Below, in pieces: positions 1 to 7,818 of a stretch of 64,000 bases of DNA. A program made the position numbers and the translations under genes. Source of the DNA: JBFAPK01 sp040676675 (GTDB taxonomy: Bacteria > Actinomycetota > Actinomycetes > Mycobacteriales > Micromonosporaceae). Below the pieces are notes generated by a model. That model was not told the DNA's origin. It was given only the letters and a program-made list of their open reading frames with translations, and did not search any database. Numbering within the stretch: position 1 is the first letter of the stretch; each line of letters starts with the position of its first letter. The stretch is from assembly GCF_040676675.1 (NCBI RefSeq), contig NZ_JBFAPK010000016.1:62001-126000 (forward strand), given 5' to 3'.

Positions 1-1
1 C

Positions 2-496
2 GCGGCGACCGGGGTGGCGCCGCCGGCGCGGCTCCCCGAGGTGGTGTGGCGGGCCGGCCTCGACCTGAACCCGCTGCGGCTGACCGACCCGGCCGACGTC
101 GGGTGGCTCGACGCGCTCGTCTGGCCGGAGCACGCCCACCGCCGCGCCCGGCTGCGGGCCGCGGCGGCCGTCGCCACCGCCGACCCGCCGCTGCTGGTCC
201 GCGGCGACCTGGTGGACGACCTGCCGGCCCTGGCGGCGCGGGCGCCGGCCGGCGCGACGCTGGTGGTGTTCCACAGCTCGGTGCTGTACCAGGTGCCCGG
301 CCCGCGGCGGGAGGCGTTCGCCAGGCTGGTCCGGGGGCTGCCCGGACACTGGATCGCGAACGAGGACCCGGGCGTGTTGCGGTACGACGAGCTGCCGGAG
401 CCGCCCGGCGACGCGCTCTACAACGTGCTCGCGCTCGACGGGCGACCGCTCGCCTTCACCCGGGGGCACGGGCAGGAACTCGTCTGGTTCGCCTGA
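2..496 (+). CDS. DUF2332 family protein, 3' part only
   Basis: This is the C-terminal ~164 residues of a protein whose start lies left of the window; the frame is open from base 2, so the GTG at 14 is probably internal. The segment GLDLNPLRLTDPADVGWLDA followed by LVWPEHAHRRARLRAA is characteristic of DUF2332, an actinobacterial family of about 330-350 residues with no established function. The C-terminal part has a hydrophobic strand (ATLVVFHSSVLYQV) and ends HGQELVWFA. No catalytic role can be stated. It is followed after about 90 bases by a convergent small membrane-protein gene. Confidence 0.75.
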   Translation, partial: AATGVAPPARLPEVVWRAGLDLNPLRLTDPADVGWLDALVWPEHAHRRARLRAAAAVATADPPLLVRGDLVDDLPALAARAPAGATLVVFHSSVLYQVPGPRREAFARLVRGLPGHWIANEDPGVLRYDELPEPPGDALYNVLALDGRPLAFTRGHGQELVWFA

Positions 497-587
497 CACC
501 GCGCCCCGCCGCCCAACGCCCACCCGCGACCTGCCGCCGCTCCGACCGGGGCGGCCGGCCGAGGGCCCGTTCGAAGGGCCGGTCGCC

Positions 588-821
588 TCAGCCGCCGGCC
601 GAGCGTCGTGCCCGGCCTACCGCGAGCCGGAGCCCCTGGTGGACCAGGACGCCGACGCCGGTGTTGACGACCGCGAGCGCGGCCCCGGCGAGCAACCCCG
701 GCCCGGCCGGCGCGTCGCCGGTGACCACCAGCAGCAGCGGCCAGCCCGCGGCGGCGGCGACGAGCGCCGACCGCCACCACCGGCCGAACACCAGACCGAA
801 CAGGACCAGTGTGGGAATCAC
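588..821 (-). CDS. small two-helix membrane protein
   Basis: A 77-residue protein starting with GTG at 821, with a GGAGGGAG ribosome-binding site about 9 bases upstream. Two hydrophobic stretches are visible: residues 3-33 (IPTLVLFGLVF then ALVAAAAGWPLLLVV) and about 40-63 (GLLAGAALAVVNTGVGVLVH). It ends in a basic tail (RLAVGRARRSAGG), consistent with an integral membrane protein with a cytoplasmic C-terminus. No family is recognised. It lies downstream of ltrA on the same strand but about 100 bases away, so cotranscription is possible. Confidence 0.5.
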   Translation of the reverse strand: MIPTLVLFGLVFGRWWRSALVAAAAGWPLLLVVTGDAPAGPGLLAGAALAVVNTGVGVLVHQGLRLAVGRARRSAGG

Positions 822-927
822 GTCGCGCTCCCTCCGCCGCTACCAAACGTACGCCCGTCCGGGGCCCGGGCCCGCTCGCCGGTTCGGGCCGGTCGGTCGT
901 GGCGGCGGGGCCACCGGTCCGCCCGGG

Positions 928-2088
928 CTAGCGGGCGGGGGCCTCGTGTCGGACGCGCCAGGTGTCGGTGACCGCGATGCCGCCCAGCGCGCCGGTGGCG
1001 ACGATCATGACGAAGACCGGGGCCAGCGCGGTCAGCGCCGGCGCCGCCCCGATCAGCAGCGCCAGCCAGCCCAGCCGCGACCGCGAGATCTGGTGGAGGA
1101 GCACGTACTCCGAGCCCATCCGTCCGAGCACGAACAGGACCGGGCCACCGACGATGAGGGCGATCCAGCTCGCGGGAGTGGTGCCAAGGGGCCGGTGGAG
1201 GACGAGATCCACCCCGGCCGATGTCGCGACCACCCCGGTCACCAAGGTGGCGTAGACGTATGGTGCGAGGCGCACGGCGTGGCGCGGATACCGGTGTGCC
1301 GATCGATCGACGAACCTGTGCGTCTGGATCACGTAGATCTGCCAGAACAGCAGCACGGTGACGATCGCGGCGAAGAAGGCGGCGGTCCGGGCGGGAGTGA
1401 ATGCCACGCTCCCGGATTCCAACGCCGCCGTCAGGGCCAGTTCGCCGAGGGCCAGGATAGCGATCTGTTGGTACCGCTCGCCGAAGTGGACGCTCAACTG
1501 ATCGTACTGGTCGAGTGGCACCCGACCTCGTCCCGGTACCGGGTAGCGCAGGGCGGCCGCCACGTAGTCGACAACGAGGGCAACGGCCCACAGCCCGGCG
1601 CGCCACGCCTGGTCGACGAGCCCGCCCCCGAGCCACAGCGCTCCGGAGACGACGAACCAGAACAGGAACCGCTGGGCTCGGTCGTGCGCGTGGTGCCGGT
1701 GCAGCGCGAGGACCAGCATCACCTCGCGTGCGAGGTGGAGGCCGACGTACGCGGCGGCGAAGAGAAGACCGCGTCCCTCGTGGGCGCCCGGTACGGCGAC
1801 CGCCATCAGGACCACGCCGAACATCGCGCCAGCGATCACGGCCTGGAGCACCCGTAACCGGGGATCGTAGAACTCGGTGGTGAGCGCGGTAGCCGACCAG
1901 GTCCACCACGCGGCCAGCAGCAGGAGAAGGTTCCGTCCCAGCCCACCCCAACCGGGTTCCTCGGCGAACTCCGTCGACAACTGCGCGAACAAGGCGACGT
2001 AGAAGACGTCGAAGAACAGCTCCAGTAGGGTCGCCCGATCCGATGCTCCGGGGATACGGCGTAGCCCGGCCGGATTCGCGCTCGTCAT
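928..2088 (-). CDS. ltrA: low temperature requirement protein A (LtrA) family membrane protein
   Basis: A 386-residue multi-pass membrane protein. The N-terminal ATLLELFFDVFYVALFAQLS is the usual LtrA opening (R-x-T-x-LELFFDLVFV in other members). About ten or more hydrophobic helices follow, with the family-typical segment HFGERYQQIAILALGEL near residue 210. The ATG at 2088 is preceded by GGGAG at 7 bases. LtrA was named from a Listeria mutant unable to grow in the cold; the biochemical role is unknown and many actinobacteria carry several copies. Length agrees with the family (350-400 aa). It appears to be transcribed alone. Confidence 0.85.
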   Translation of the reverse strand: MTSANPAGLRRIPGASDRATLLELFFDVFYVALFAQLSTEFAEEPGWGGLGRNLLLLLAAWWTWSATALTTEFYDPRLRVLQAVIAGAMFGVVLMAVAVPGAHEGRGLLFAAAYVGLHLAREVMLVLALHRHHAHDRAQRFLFWFVVSGALWLGGGLVDQAWRAGLWAVALVVDYVAAALRYPVPGRGRVPLDQYDQLSVHFGERYQQIAILALGELALTAALESGSVAFTPARTAAFFAAIVTVLLFWQIYVIQTHRFVDRSAHRYPRHAVRLAPYVYATLVTGVVATSAGVDLVLHRPLGTTPASWIALIVGGPVLFVLGRMGSEYVLLHQISRSRLGWLALLIGAAPALTALAPVFVMIVATGALGGIAVTDTWRVRHEAPAR

Positions 2089-2287
2089 CGATCAGCTCCC
2101 GCCGCGCCCCCCGCCGGCCCACCCACACCGAGCTCGTGACGTCTCCCGAGGTGGGGTTCACCCGGCCACCGGCCGGCGACCTGCCGCACATGGCGACCAA
2201 CGACCGGATCGACGCCGAGTTACCGGCGCCGGAGCGATCGGACGGCCATTCAGGGCGCCGTACGAAACAGGCTCTAGGGTGGCTCGC

Positions 2288-2542
2288 ATGCCTCCCGAGA
2301 CGCCGCAGCTGATCGCCCAGACGTTCCAGGTCCGGGCGGAGACCGTCCTCGCCGGCCAGTTCGACCTGGCGCAGTACCCGCACCGGCACCTGGTCGTCTC
2401 GGCCACCAAGGGCTTCTGGCACGTACGGCTCGCGGTCGCGCTCGCCGCGACCGAGCGGCTCGCCCCGGCCGGCTTCGAGCTGGTGCACACGATCGAGTTC
2501 CGCGAGGGGAACGCGATCTGCGCGGTGCTGCGGCGGCGCTGA
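2288..2542 (+). CDS. small conserved hypothetical protein
   Basis: An 84-residue soluble protein with start ATG 2288, preceded by an AGGGTGG stretch; an in-frame GTG at 2279 would add three residues. Sequence features are a basic/hydrophobic core (HRHLVVSATKGFWHVRLAVALAA), a middle segment ERLAPAGFELVHTIEFREGN and the C-terminus CAVLRRR. No domain is recognised. Small proteins ending this way are, from memory, common in Micromonosporaceae. Codon bias (almost all third positions G/C) supports coding. Confidence 0.5.
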   Translation: MPPETPQLIAQTFQVRAETVLAGQFDLAQYPHRHLVVSATKGFWHVRLAVALAATERLAPAGFELVHTIEFREGNAICAVLRRR

Positions 2543-2606
2543 CGAGCCCGGCGCCCGCTCCGCCGGCCCCCCTATGCTGTAGCGGCTCATGGACGCCGGA
2601 GGAATG

Positions 2607-3248
2607 ATGCGCGACGATTTCGGGCTGGCGCGCCTGGACGGACTCGGCGACCCGCAGACGCTGCGGAGCCGAGCCGAGGAGGCGATGGCCCGCCTGGAGC
2701 CGGACCTGCGTACCGGCACGCAGCAGCAGGGCGGCGACGCGTCGGACTCGGTCTGGGTCACGGTGGGCGCCGACGGCGCGGTGGTGGACGTGAGCATCAG
2801 CCGCGCGTGGCCCCGGCGGCTCGCGCCCGAGCGGCTGGGCGACGCGGTGCTCGAGGCGTACCGGCAGGCGGAGCAGAAGCGCGCGCTGGCGCTCGCCCGC
2901 GCGGGCGGGCCCGGCGCGAGGCCGGGCGGGCCGGGCGCGGCGCCCCGGCACGAGCCACCGGCGCCGGACGTGACCGACGAACGCTGGCTCGACTGGGTGT
3001 GGCAGCGCCTCGACGACGCCCGCCAGCGCCTCGACCGGCTCGCCTCGGCCCCGGTCCCGGCGGCGGAGCCGGAGCGTACGGTCCCCGGACCGGCGGGACA
3101 CGTCCGGCTGCGGGCGGTCGGCGCGACGGTCAGCGCCGTGCTGGTCGACTCGATCCGGCTCGCCGAGCGCGACCCGGACGCGGTCGCCGGCGACCTGCGC
3201 GCCGCGTTCGCCGAGGTACGCGACGTCGGCGGGGCGTCGCGCCGCTGA
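2607..3248 (+). CDS. YbaB/EbfC-like protein, first gene of a type VII substrate-like trio
   Basis: About 213 residues. Start choice: GGAGG at 2598-2602 fits the ATG at 2607; ATGs at 2604 and 2589 are alternatives. The N-terminal helix (LRSRAEEAMARLE) plus the strand pair VWVTVGADGAVVDVSISRAW resembles the YbaB/EbfC nucleoid-associated fold, which in actinobacteria often accompanies WXG100-type genes as a stand-alone domain. A Pro/Gly/Ala-rich linker covers about residues 100-125. A second helical part contains DERWLDWVWQRLDDARQRLDRLA and VRLRAVGATVSAVLVDSIRLAERDP. DNA binding by this protein is not shown. It sits 90 bases before the EspC-like gene and probably shares its operon. Confidence 0.6.
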   Translation: MRDDFGLARLDGLGDPQTLRSRAEEAMARLEPDLRTGTQQQGGDASDSVWVTVGADGAVVDVSISRAWPRRLAPERLGDAVLEAYRQAEQKRALALARAGGPGARPGGPGAAPRHEPPAPDVTDERWLDWVWQRLDDARQRLDRLASAPVPAAEPERTVPGPAGHVRLRAVGATVSAVLVDSIRLAERDPDAVAGDLRAAFAEVRDVGGASRR

Positions 3249-3338
3249 GGTACGGCGCCGCTGAGTACAGCGCGATCGAGGCACAGCGCGTCCGCGGGCG
3301 CGTCCGCACGAGACCGGTACCGACGAAGGAGGGATTCG

Positions 3339-3689
3339 ATGCCCGGCGAGGAGCAGGAGGGCGTGGAGCTGGCGCTGAGCGCGCTGCACAACGAGGCCCG
3401 CAAGTGGCGGCGGCTCGCCGAGGAGATGGGTCGGGTCAGGGCGGACGCGAACCGGCTGGAGCTCTCTCCGAGCGCGTTCTTCTTCGCCGACGTGGTCTCG
3501 GTGACGAGCCACCACTCGTCGTACGCGGGCTTCCACGAGTGGTTCGTGCAGCTGCTCGCCGACGCGGGCACCGAGTTCGAGCGGATCGGCGGGGCGCTGG
3601 ACCGCTCCGCGGACGCGTACGCGGACAGCGACACCCGTGCCGGCGTCGACCTGACGTCGATCTACGGCACCCGACCCGAGGGGAACTGA
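3339..3689 (+). CDS. EspC/WXG100-like type VII secretion target
   Basis: A 116-residue, mostly helical protein with an excellent ribosome-binding site (AAGGAGGG, 7 bases before ATG 3339). It reads as two long helices: LALSALHNEARKWRRLAEEM, and the C-terminal AGTEFERIGGALDRSADAYA followed by YADSDTRAGVDL. The motif ADAYADSD close to the end matches the C-terminal Yxxx[DE]-type signal of type VII substrates of the EspC class. Size (about 100-120 aa) and lack of a Sec signal also fit. It is one base from the next gene, a longer WXG-like protein, as expected for a heterodimeric substrate pair. Confidence 0.65.
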   Translation: MPGEEQEGVELALSALHNEARKWRRLAEEMGRVRADANRLELSPSAFFFADVVSVTSHHSSYAGFHEWFVQLLADAGTEFERIGGALDRSADAYADSDTRAGVDLTSIYGTRPEGN

Positions 3690-3690
3690 G

Positions 3691-4455
3691 ATGGCGCCGC
3701 CGCCCGTCGACGTGGCCGAGATCGAGTCGAGCCGGCTCGCCCTGGAGCAGGCGTTCGACCACCTCCGCGACGCCGTCGACCTCTGCGTGCAGAACTTCAA
3801 CCGGATCGTCGAGGGGGTGGACGAACACGCCTGGCTGCTCGGGCCGCTCCCGCTCTGGTTCATCCGCAACCACCTGGACGACCTGCGGGACGCGCTCAAG
3901 GAGGCGATCACCTACGCGGAGAAGGTGCTCCAGGGCGGCGTACCGGTAATCTCGCTCTTCGTCACGAGCATCGACTACCTGAACGCGGTGCAGTCCCCGG
4001 TCTCCGACATCGCGTACGACATCAACACGCCGCAGGACGACAACCTCGGCTACTGGCGGGGCGCGGCGGCGCTGGCGTACCGGCAGAAGCAGGGCACCCA
4101 GAAGGCGGCGGCCGACAGGGCGGCCGACAACGCGGTCTTCATGAGCGAATGGCTCTACAAGATCGGCAAGACCAACGTCGCGTACGCCGTCGAGGTCGTG
4201 AAGCTCCTCGTGGACGCCGCCGCGGAGCTGGTCAACGTCACGGTGGACGGGATCAGCATCATCAACGTCCAGTTCGCCCTCGACCACGCCGCCGACGCCG
4301 TGAAGAAGCTGCTCAAGGCCGCCGTGAACCAGCTGGTGGAGCTGGCGGACAAGTTCGTCGCGACGCTCGGCGACCTCCGGGAGGTGCTCGCCCGGCGCAA
4401 CGACCACGGCACCTTCGAGAACGGCCGCTGGCCGCAGGCCGTCTACGGCAACTGA
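3691..4455 (+). CDS. WXG100-superfamily long substrate-like protein
   Basis: A 254-residue, strongly helical protein. The ATG at 3691 follows the previous stop by one base, with GAGGGG as ribosome-binding site. The central segment LGYWRGAAALAYRQKQ carries the W-x-G turn typical of WXG100 proteins, but flanked by long N-terminal (residues 1-100) and C-terminal (150-254) helices, so the protein is over twice WXG100 length and closer to LXG/PPE-like organisation. Hydrophobic amphipathic helices at 165-225 (VEVVKLLVDAAAELVNVTV and VQFALDHAADAVKKLLKAAV) may pair with the EspC-like partner. No toxin domain is visible at the C-terminus (NDHGTFENGRWPQAVYGN). No EccC/EccD secretion genes are in the window. 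Confidence 0.6.
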   Translation: MAPPPVDVAEIESSRLALEQAFDHLRDAVDLCVQNFNRIVEGVDEHAWLLGPLPLWFIRNHLDDLRDALKEAITYAEKVLQGGVPVISLFVTSIDYLNAVQSPVSDIAYDINTPQDDNLGYWRGAAALAYRQKQGTQKAAADRAADNAVFMSEWLYKIGKTNVAYAVEVVKLLVDAAAELVNVTVDGISIINVQFALDHAADAVKKLLKAAVNQLVELADKFVATLGDLREVLARRNDHGTFENGRWPQAVYGN

Positions 4456-4512
4456 CCCCGGCGTCCGGCGCCGTCCCTCCTCGCCCCGCGCGCCGCCCCG
4501 CGCGCCACGCCA

Positions 4513-4588
4513 CGTCGATCATGGACTTATGGTCGTTGATGTATCCCGTGTTGACCCTTTTGTCCCCGCCGCAACTCCATGATCGGCG
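4513..4588. repeat. imperfect palindromic intergenic element (REP/MITE-like)
   Basis: Two arms of about 23 bases face each other across about 30 bases. The left arm begins CGTCGATCATGGACTTATGG and the right arm, read in reverse complement, begins CGCCGATCATGGAGTTGCGG. The loop is AT-richer (ATGTATCCCGTGTTGACC). I recall similar GATCATGGAGTTG palindromes scattered between genes in Micromonospora-type genomes, but this cannot be verified here. It could act as a terminator for the WXG-like gene or be a non-autonomous element. Confidence 0.6.
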
Positions 4589-4737
4589 AGAGCGGTGGGG
4601 GGCGGGATGGGCCGGCGCGCCGGATGACGCGGAGGTCAGCCCCGGGTTGGCGGTGGCTCAGAACCGGCGCACCTCGTGTGATCAGAGCGTCGCGCCAGGT
4701 AGCGTGCCAATCGGGCGTCGAGACAGGGAGCGGCGGG

Positions 4738-6090
4738 ATGGCAGGCACGAGGCGATCCGCGTACCTCGCGATCGGCGGTACGGCGCTGGCCGCGGTGCTG
4801 GCCGGCGCGGTACCGCTGCTCGCCGACGACGAGGGGAGTGTGACCGTACGGGCCAGCGCCGACACCACCGTCACGGCGGTACGGCAGGACGGCGACAACG
4901 GGACCAAGACGACGCTGGCCACCTGCCCGGAGCTCTGCGAGGGCAACCCGGCCGGCTGGCGGGACGCCGTGATCGAGTTCGCGGTCTCCGGGCTGCCCGC
5001 GAACGCCACCCGGATCCGGGCCCGGCTGCGGCTGCACTCCTGGGCCGACGCGCCGGCCCGTACCGAGGTCTTCGGCGCGGCGGGCGGGGCGCGCGGCTCG
5101 GGCGACACCGGCGACCGGCCGGCGTTGGACGGGCCACTGGACCGCAACGCGACGGTGCGCGAGGGCGGCAACGAGTGGGACGTCTCCGCCGCACTGGCGG
5201 GCAACGGCACGTACACCTTCACGGTGCGGCAGGAGAGCCACCACAGCCGGATCTACTGGGCGTCGCGGGAGAACCGCGACGAGGCGCTGCGACCCCGGCT
5301 GACCCTCACGTACGACACCTCGCCCGGCGGTACCCGGAGCCCGAGCCGGCCGGCGTCCCCGTCGCCCTCCGCGTCGCCGCCCGGCTGGCGGCTGGTCTGG
5401 TCGGACGAGTTCGACGGCTCGACCCTGGACCGGACCCGCTGGAACGCCAGGAACGACGCGTGGGTGGACTACGACCGGGCCTGCATCACCGACCGGGACC
5501 GGAACGTCTTCGTCGGCGGTGGGCTGCTCACGCTGCGGGCGCGGGCCGAGAGCTTCAGCTGCGGCTCGCAGCGACGGGACTACACGACGGCCTACCTGGA
5601 CACCGTCGGCACGGCGTCGTTCACCTACGGCCGGTTCGAGATCCGCGCCAAGTCGCCGACCGGCCCGGGCAACTCCACCGGCCTCTGGCCCGCCTTCTGG
5701 CTGCGACCGGACGACGGCGGCAACGGCGAGATCGACGTCGTCGAGCTGGCCGGCGGCGACGAGTACCACCGGGCCGCCACCCAGGCGATCTTCTACGACT
5801 ACACCCCGGTCAAGCAGGACAACCGGTACGCCTTCCCGTCCGGCCACCCCGCCGACGGCTTCCACACGTACGCGGCCGAGTGGGAACCGGGCGTGCTGCG
5901 CTGGTACGTCGACGGTCGGCAGGTCTGGCAGCGGGACCGGGGCAGCACGCCCTGGTTCGACGAGGTGTTCCAGCGCCCGTACCACCTGCGGCTCAACTTC
6001 CAGGTCGGCGGCTGGCTCGGCGACCCGGACGACTCGACCGCCTTCCCGGCCGACTTCCGCGTCGACTACGTCCGGGTCTGGCAGCGCTGA
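4738..6090 (+). CDS. secreted glycoside hydrolase family 16 enzyme with N-terminal DNRLRE-like domain
   Basis: 450 residues from ATG 4738 (GGGAG about 8 bases upstream). Residues 1-29 form a Sec signal peptide (basic MAGTRRSAYL, then hydrophobic AIGGTALAAVLAGAVPLLA). Residues about 30-200 form a beta-sandwich of the DNRLRE/CBM type (VTVRASADTTV ... RLRLHSWADAP). A Ser/Pro linker (SPSRPASPSPSASPP) follows. The C-terminal GH16 domain starts LVWSDEFDGSTLDRTRWN and carries the catalytic E-I-D-x-x-E motif: E331 nucleophile, D333, E336 acid/base. GH16 enzymes cut beta-1,3/1,4-glucans, agar or related polysaccharides; the substrate cannot be told. It is monocistronic, outside the cell, and next to an exopolysaccharide locus. 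Confidence 0.9.
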   Translation: MAGTRRSAYLAIGGTALAAVLAGAVPLLADDEGSVTVRASADTTVTAVRQDGDNGTKTTLATCPELCEGNPAGWRDAVIEFAVSGLPANATRIRARLRLHSWADAPARTEVFGAAGGARGSGDTGDRPALDGPLDRNATVREGGNEWDVSAALAGNGTYTFTVRQESHHSRIYWASRENRDEALRPRLTLTYDTSPGGTRSPSRPASPSPSASPPGWRLVWSDEFDGSTLDRTRWNARNDAWVDYDRACITDRDRNVFVGGGLLTLRARAESFSCGSQRRDYTTAYLDTVGTASFTYGRFEIRAKSPTGPGNSTGLWPAFWLRPDDGGNGEIDVVELAGGDEYHRAATQAIFYDYTPVKQDNRYAFPSGHPADGFHTYAAEWEPGVLRWYVDGRQVWQRDRGSTPWFDEVFQRPYHLRLNFQVGGWLGDPDDSTAFPADFRVDYVRVWQR

Positions 6091-6094
6091 CCGG

Positions 6095-6110
6095 CCGGTG
6101 GAACCACCGG
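6095..6110. terminator. hairpin after the GH16 gene
   Basis: A perfect 7-bp inverted repeat, CCGGTGG-AA-CCACCGG, begins five bases after the GH16 stop codon. There is no T-tract, as is usual in high-GC actinobacteria. A terminator is likely. Confidence 0.45.
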
Positions 6111-6150
6111 TAACGACCCCGGAACCGGTTCGCTCCGCTCGCCGTACGCC

Positions 6151-6190
6151 TTCGGCTGTGTGACCACATCTTCGGCCGTGTGACCACATC
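6151..6190. repeat. two head-to-tail 20-bp repeats containing TGTG-N2-CACA dyads
   Basis: TTCGGCTGTGTGACCACATC is followed directly by a second copy differing at one base (T to C at unit position 7). Each unit contains the dyad TGTG-AC-CACA, so two identical half-turn-like sites lie exactly 20 bp apart, close to two helical turns. The position, between the convergent ends of the GH16 and GT2 genes, is odd for an operator. Confidence 0.75.
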
Positions 6191-6226
6191 GAACGTGAGG
6201 TGGCGCGGAAGGAGAGAGCACGCCGG

Positions 6227-7246
6227 TCAGATGCCGCGACCTCGGCGGTGCAGGACGCGCAGGAGCAGGTCCGGCGGGACCACGCGGCCGGCGACGGCCA
6301 GCGCCAGGTAGGCGCGGGGCTCGCGCGGGTTGCGGGCGAGCGTGCGGCGGGCCCAGTGCAGGGCGGCCCGCCGGTCGCCGCCGGCGGCGCGGGCGAACGC
6401 GATCTGCCCGGTCAGCCGGGCCAGGCCGGGCGGGGAGGTGGCGAACTCCGGGTAGCGCGCCAGCAGCCACTCGAGCGCCGCCGAGATCGTCTCCCAGCGC
6501 CCGGTGAAGTACGAGCGGCGGTGCCAGCGGACCAGCGCGTACGGCTCGGGCACGTTGACCAGCGGCTTGCGGCGGGCGGCGCGGAGCAGGAACTCGTAGT
6601 CCTCCGCGTAGCTGCCGGGGATCCGCTCGTCGACCAGTCCGATCCCGTCCGGCCCGATCCCGTCCGGCCCGGTTCCGGGCGGCTCGGCCCCGTCCGGCGC
6701 GCTCCCGCCGGGTTCGCCGTGGCCCAGGAGCGCGTCGCGGCGGACCAGGAACGTCGACGGGTGCAGCTCGGTGAGCCGGTCGCGCAGCAGCGCGGCGAAC
6801 GGTACCCGCTCCAGCGGCAGCACCCGGTCGTGCTCGCGGTCGTCGTACCGGACCCGGATGCCGCAGCAGGCGAACTCGGCACCGGTGGCGCGCAGCGCGG
6901 CCACCTGGGCGGCCAGCTTGCCGGGCAGCCACTCGTCGTCGTCGTCGCAGAAGCCGACCAACTCGCCGGTGGCCGCGCGGATGCCGGTGTTGCGGGCGCC
7001 GGCCAGGCCGGGGGTACCGGCGTTGCGCAGCACCCGTACCGGGCGCCGGGCGTCGTCGCGCTCCAGCGAGAGGTCCGGCGCGCACCGGTCGTAGACGACG
7101 ATGGTCTCGATCCGGCCCGGGTACTCCTGGGCGTCGATCGCGGCCAGCGCGCCGCGCAGCAGCTCCGGCCGGTCCCGGGTCGGTACGACCGCGCTGACCG
7201 TCGGCGCCGCGCCGTGGTCCGGAGCGGCTCCGGCGCCGCCGGTCAC
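6227..7246 (-). CDS. family 2 glycosyltransferase, exopolysaccharide locus
   Basis: 339 residues from GTG 7246, chosen because it gives a GTGA overlap with the upstream gene's stop, the pattern of this operon. The GT-A Rossmann start is SAVVPTRDRPELLRGALAAI (residues 18-37). NAGTPGLAGARNTGIRAATGE precedes the metal-binding acidic run CDDDDEWLPGK (100-110). The C-terminal third (AEDYEFLLRAARRKPLV, then helices rich in Ala/Arg) is TPR-like. A 12-bp GATCCCGTCCGG-type repeat encodes GPDGIGPDGIG near residue 200. It probably adds a sugar to a lipid-linked repeat unit on the cytoplasmic face. It is the last gene of the minus-strand operon. Confidence 0.85.
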   Translation of the reverse strand: MTGGAGAAPDHGAAPTVSAVVPTRDRPELLRGALAAIDAQEYPGRIETIVVYDRCAPDLSLERDDARRPVRVLRNAGTPGLAGARNTGIRAATGELVGFCDDDDEWLPGKLAAQVAALRATGAEFACCGIRVRYDDREHDRVLPLERVPFAALLRDRLTELHPSTFLVRRDALLGHGEPGGSAPDGAEPPGTGPDGIGPDGIGLVDERIPGSYAEDYEFLLRAARRKPLVNVPEPYALVRWHRRSYFTGRWETISAALEWLLARYPEFATSPPGLARLTGQIAFARAAGGDRRAALHWARRTLARNPREPRAYLALAVAGRVVPPDLLLRVLHRRGRGI

Positions 7247-7818
7247 CGGCGTCCCCGGCCATTGCGGCGCTGCCGGGCGAGTTCGACCAGGTCCTCCACG
7301 ATCCGCCCGACCCGTACCGCGGTCTGGCCGGCCGGCCCGGGCGCCGCCGGCTCGGGCAGCGCGAACGCGGCGGGCTCGGCGAGGCCGCGGTCCAGCGCGG
7401 CGGCCAGGTCCGGTTCGGACTCGCAGAGCCGGATCGTGTCCAGCCGCGACAGCCGGTGGGCGAAGCGCAGCTGGTGGTCGTCGACGTGCTCGGCGTGCGC
7501 CGGGTCGCGGGGTACGACGATGGGCAGGTGGCCGGTGCGGCGCGCCTCGGTGATCGTCGCCGGCCCGCCGTGGGTGACCACCAGCACCGCCTCCCGCATC
7601 GCCCGCTGCATCTGCTCGTGGGCGAGGTACGCCCGGGCACCCGGTATCCGCGGGACCCGGCTGCTGCCGTGCTGCACCAGCAGCCGGGGTCGGTCGGCGC
7701 GGCGGACGTACCAGCGCTCCAGCCAACCCATCAGCCGGTCGAACGGGTGGCTGTCGGTGCCCACGACCACCAGTACGGCGAGTCCGGCCGGGCCGCCGGG
7801 GCGCCCCGACCCGGTCAC
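7243..7818 (-). CDS. glycosyltransferase family 28 C-terminal domain protein (PssE/Alg13-like)
   Basis: 191 residues from GTG 7818, overlapping the previous stop by GTGA. It corresponds to the donor-binding half of a GT28/MurG-like enzyme: LAVLVVVGTDSHPFDRLMGW at the N-terminus, and HGGPATITEARRTGHLPIVV (residues 83-102), the usual HGGxGT/xxE sugar-nucleotide site, followed by HAEHVDDHQ. Together with the adjacent Alg14/PssD-like gene it would form a split two-subunit transferase: this subunit binds the UDP-sugar and the partner anchors the membrane acceptor. This arrangement is known from pneumococcal Cps14F/G and Rhizobium PssD/E. Confidence 0.85.
   Translation of the reverse strand: MTGSGRPGGPAGLAVLVVVGTDSHPFDRLMGWLERWYVRRADRPRLLVQHGSSRVPRIPGARAYLAHEQMQRAMREAVLVVTHGGPATITEARRTGHLPIVVPRDPAHAEHVDDHQLRFAHRLSRLDTIRLCESEPDLAAALDRGLAEPAAFALPEPAAPGPAGQTAVRVGRIVEDLVELARQRRNGRGRR

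Noticed and set aside
818..3634. Long minus-strand open frame (938 codons) across ltrA and the YbaB-like gene
   Set aside because: Low-complexity Arg/Ser/Pro-rich translation, typical of a shadow frame in high-GC DNA; real genes with domains and ribosome-binding sites occupy the same stretch.
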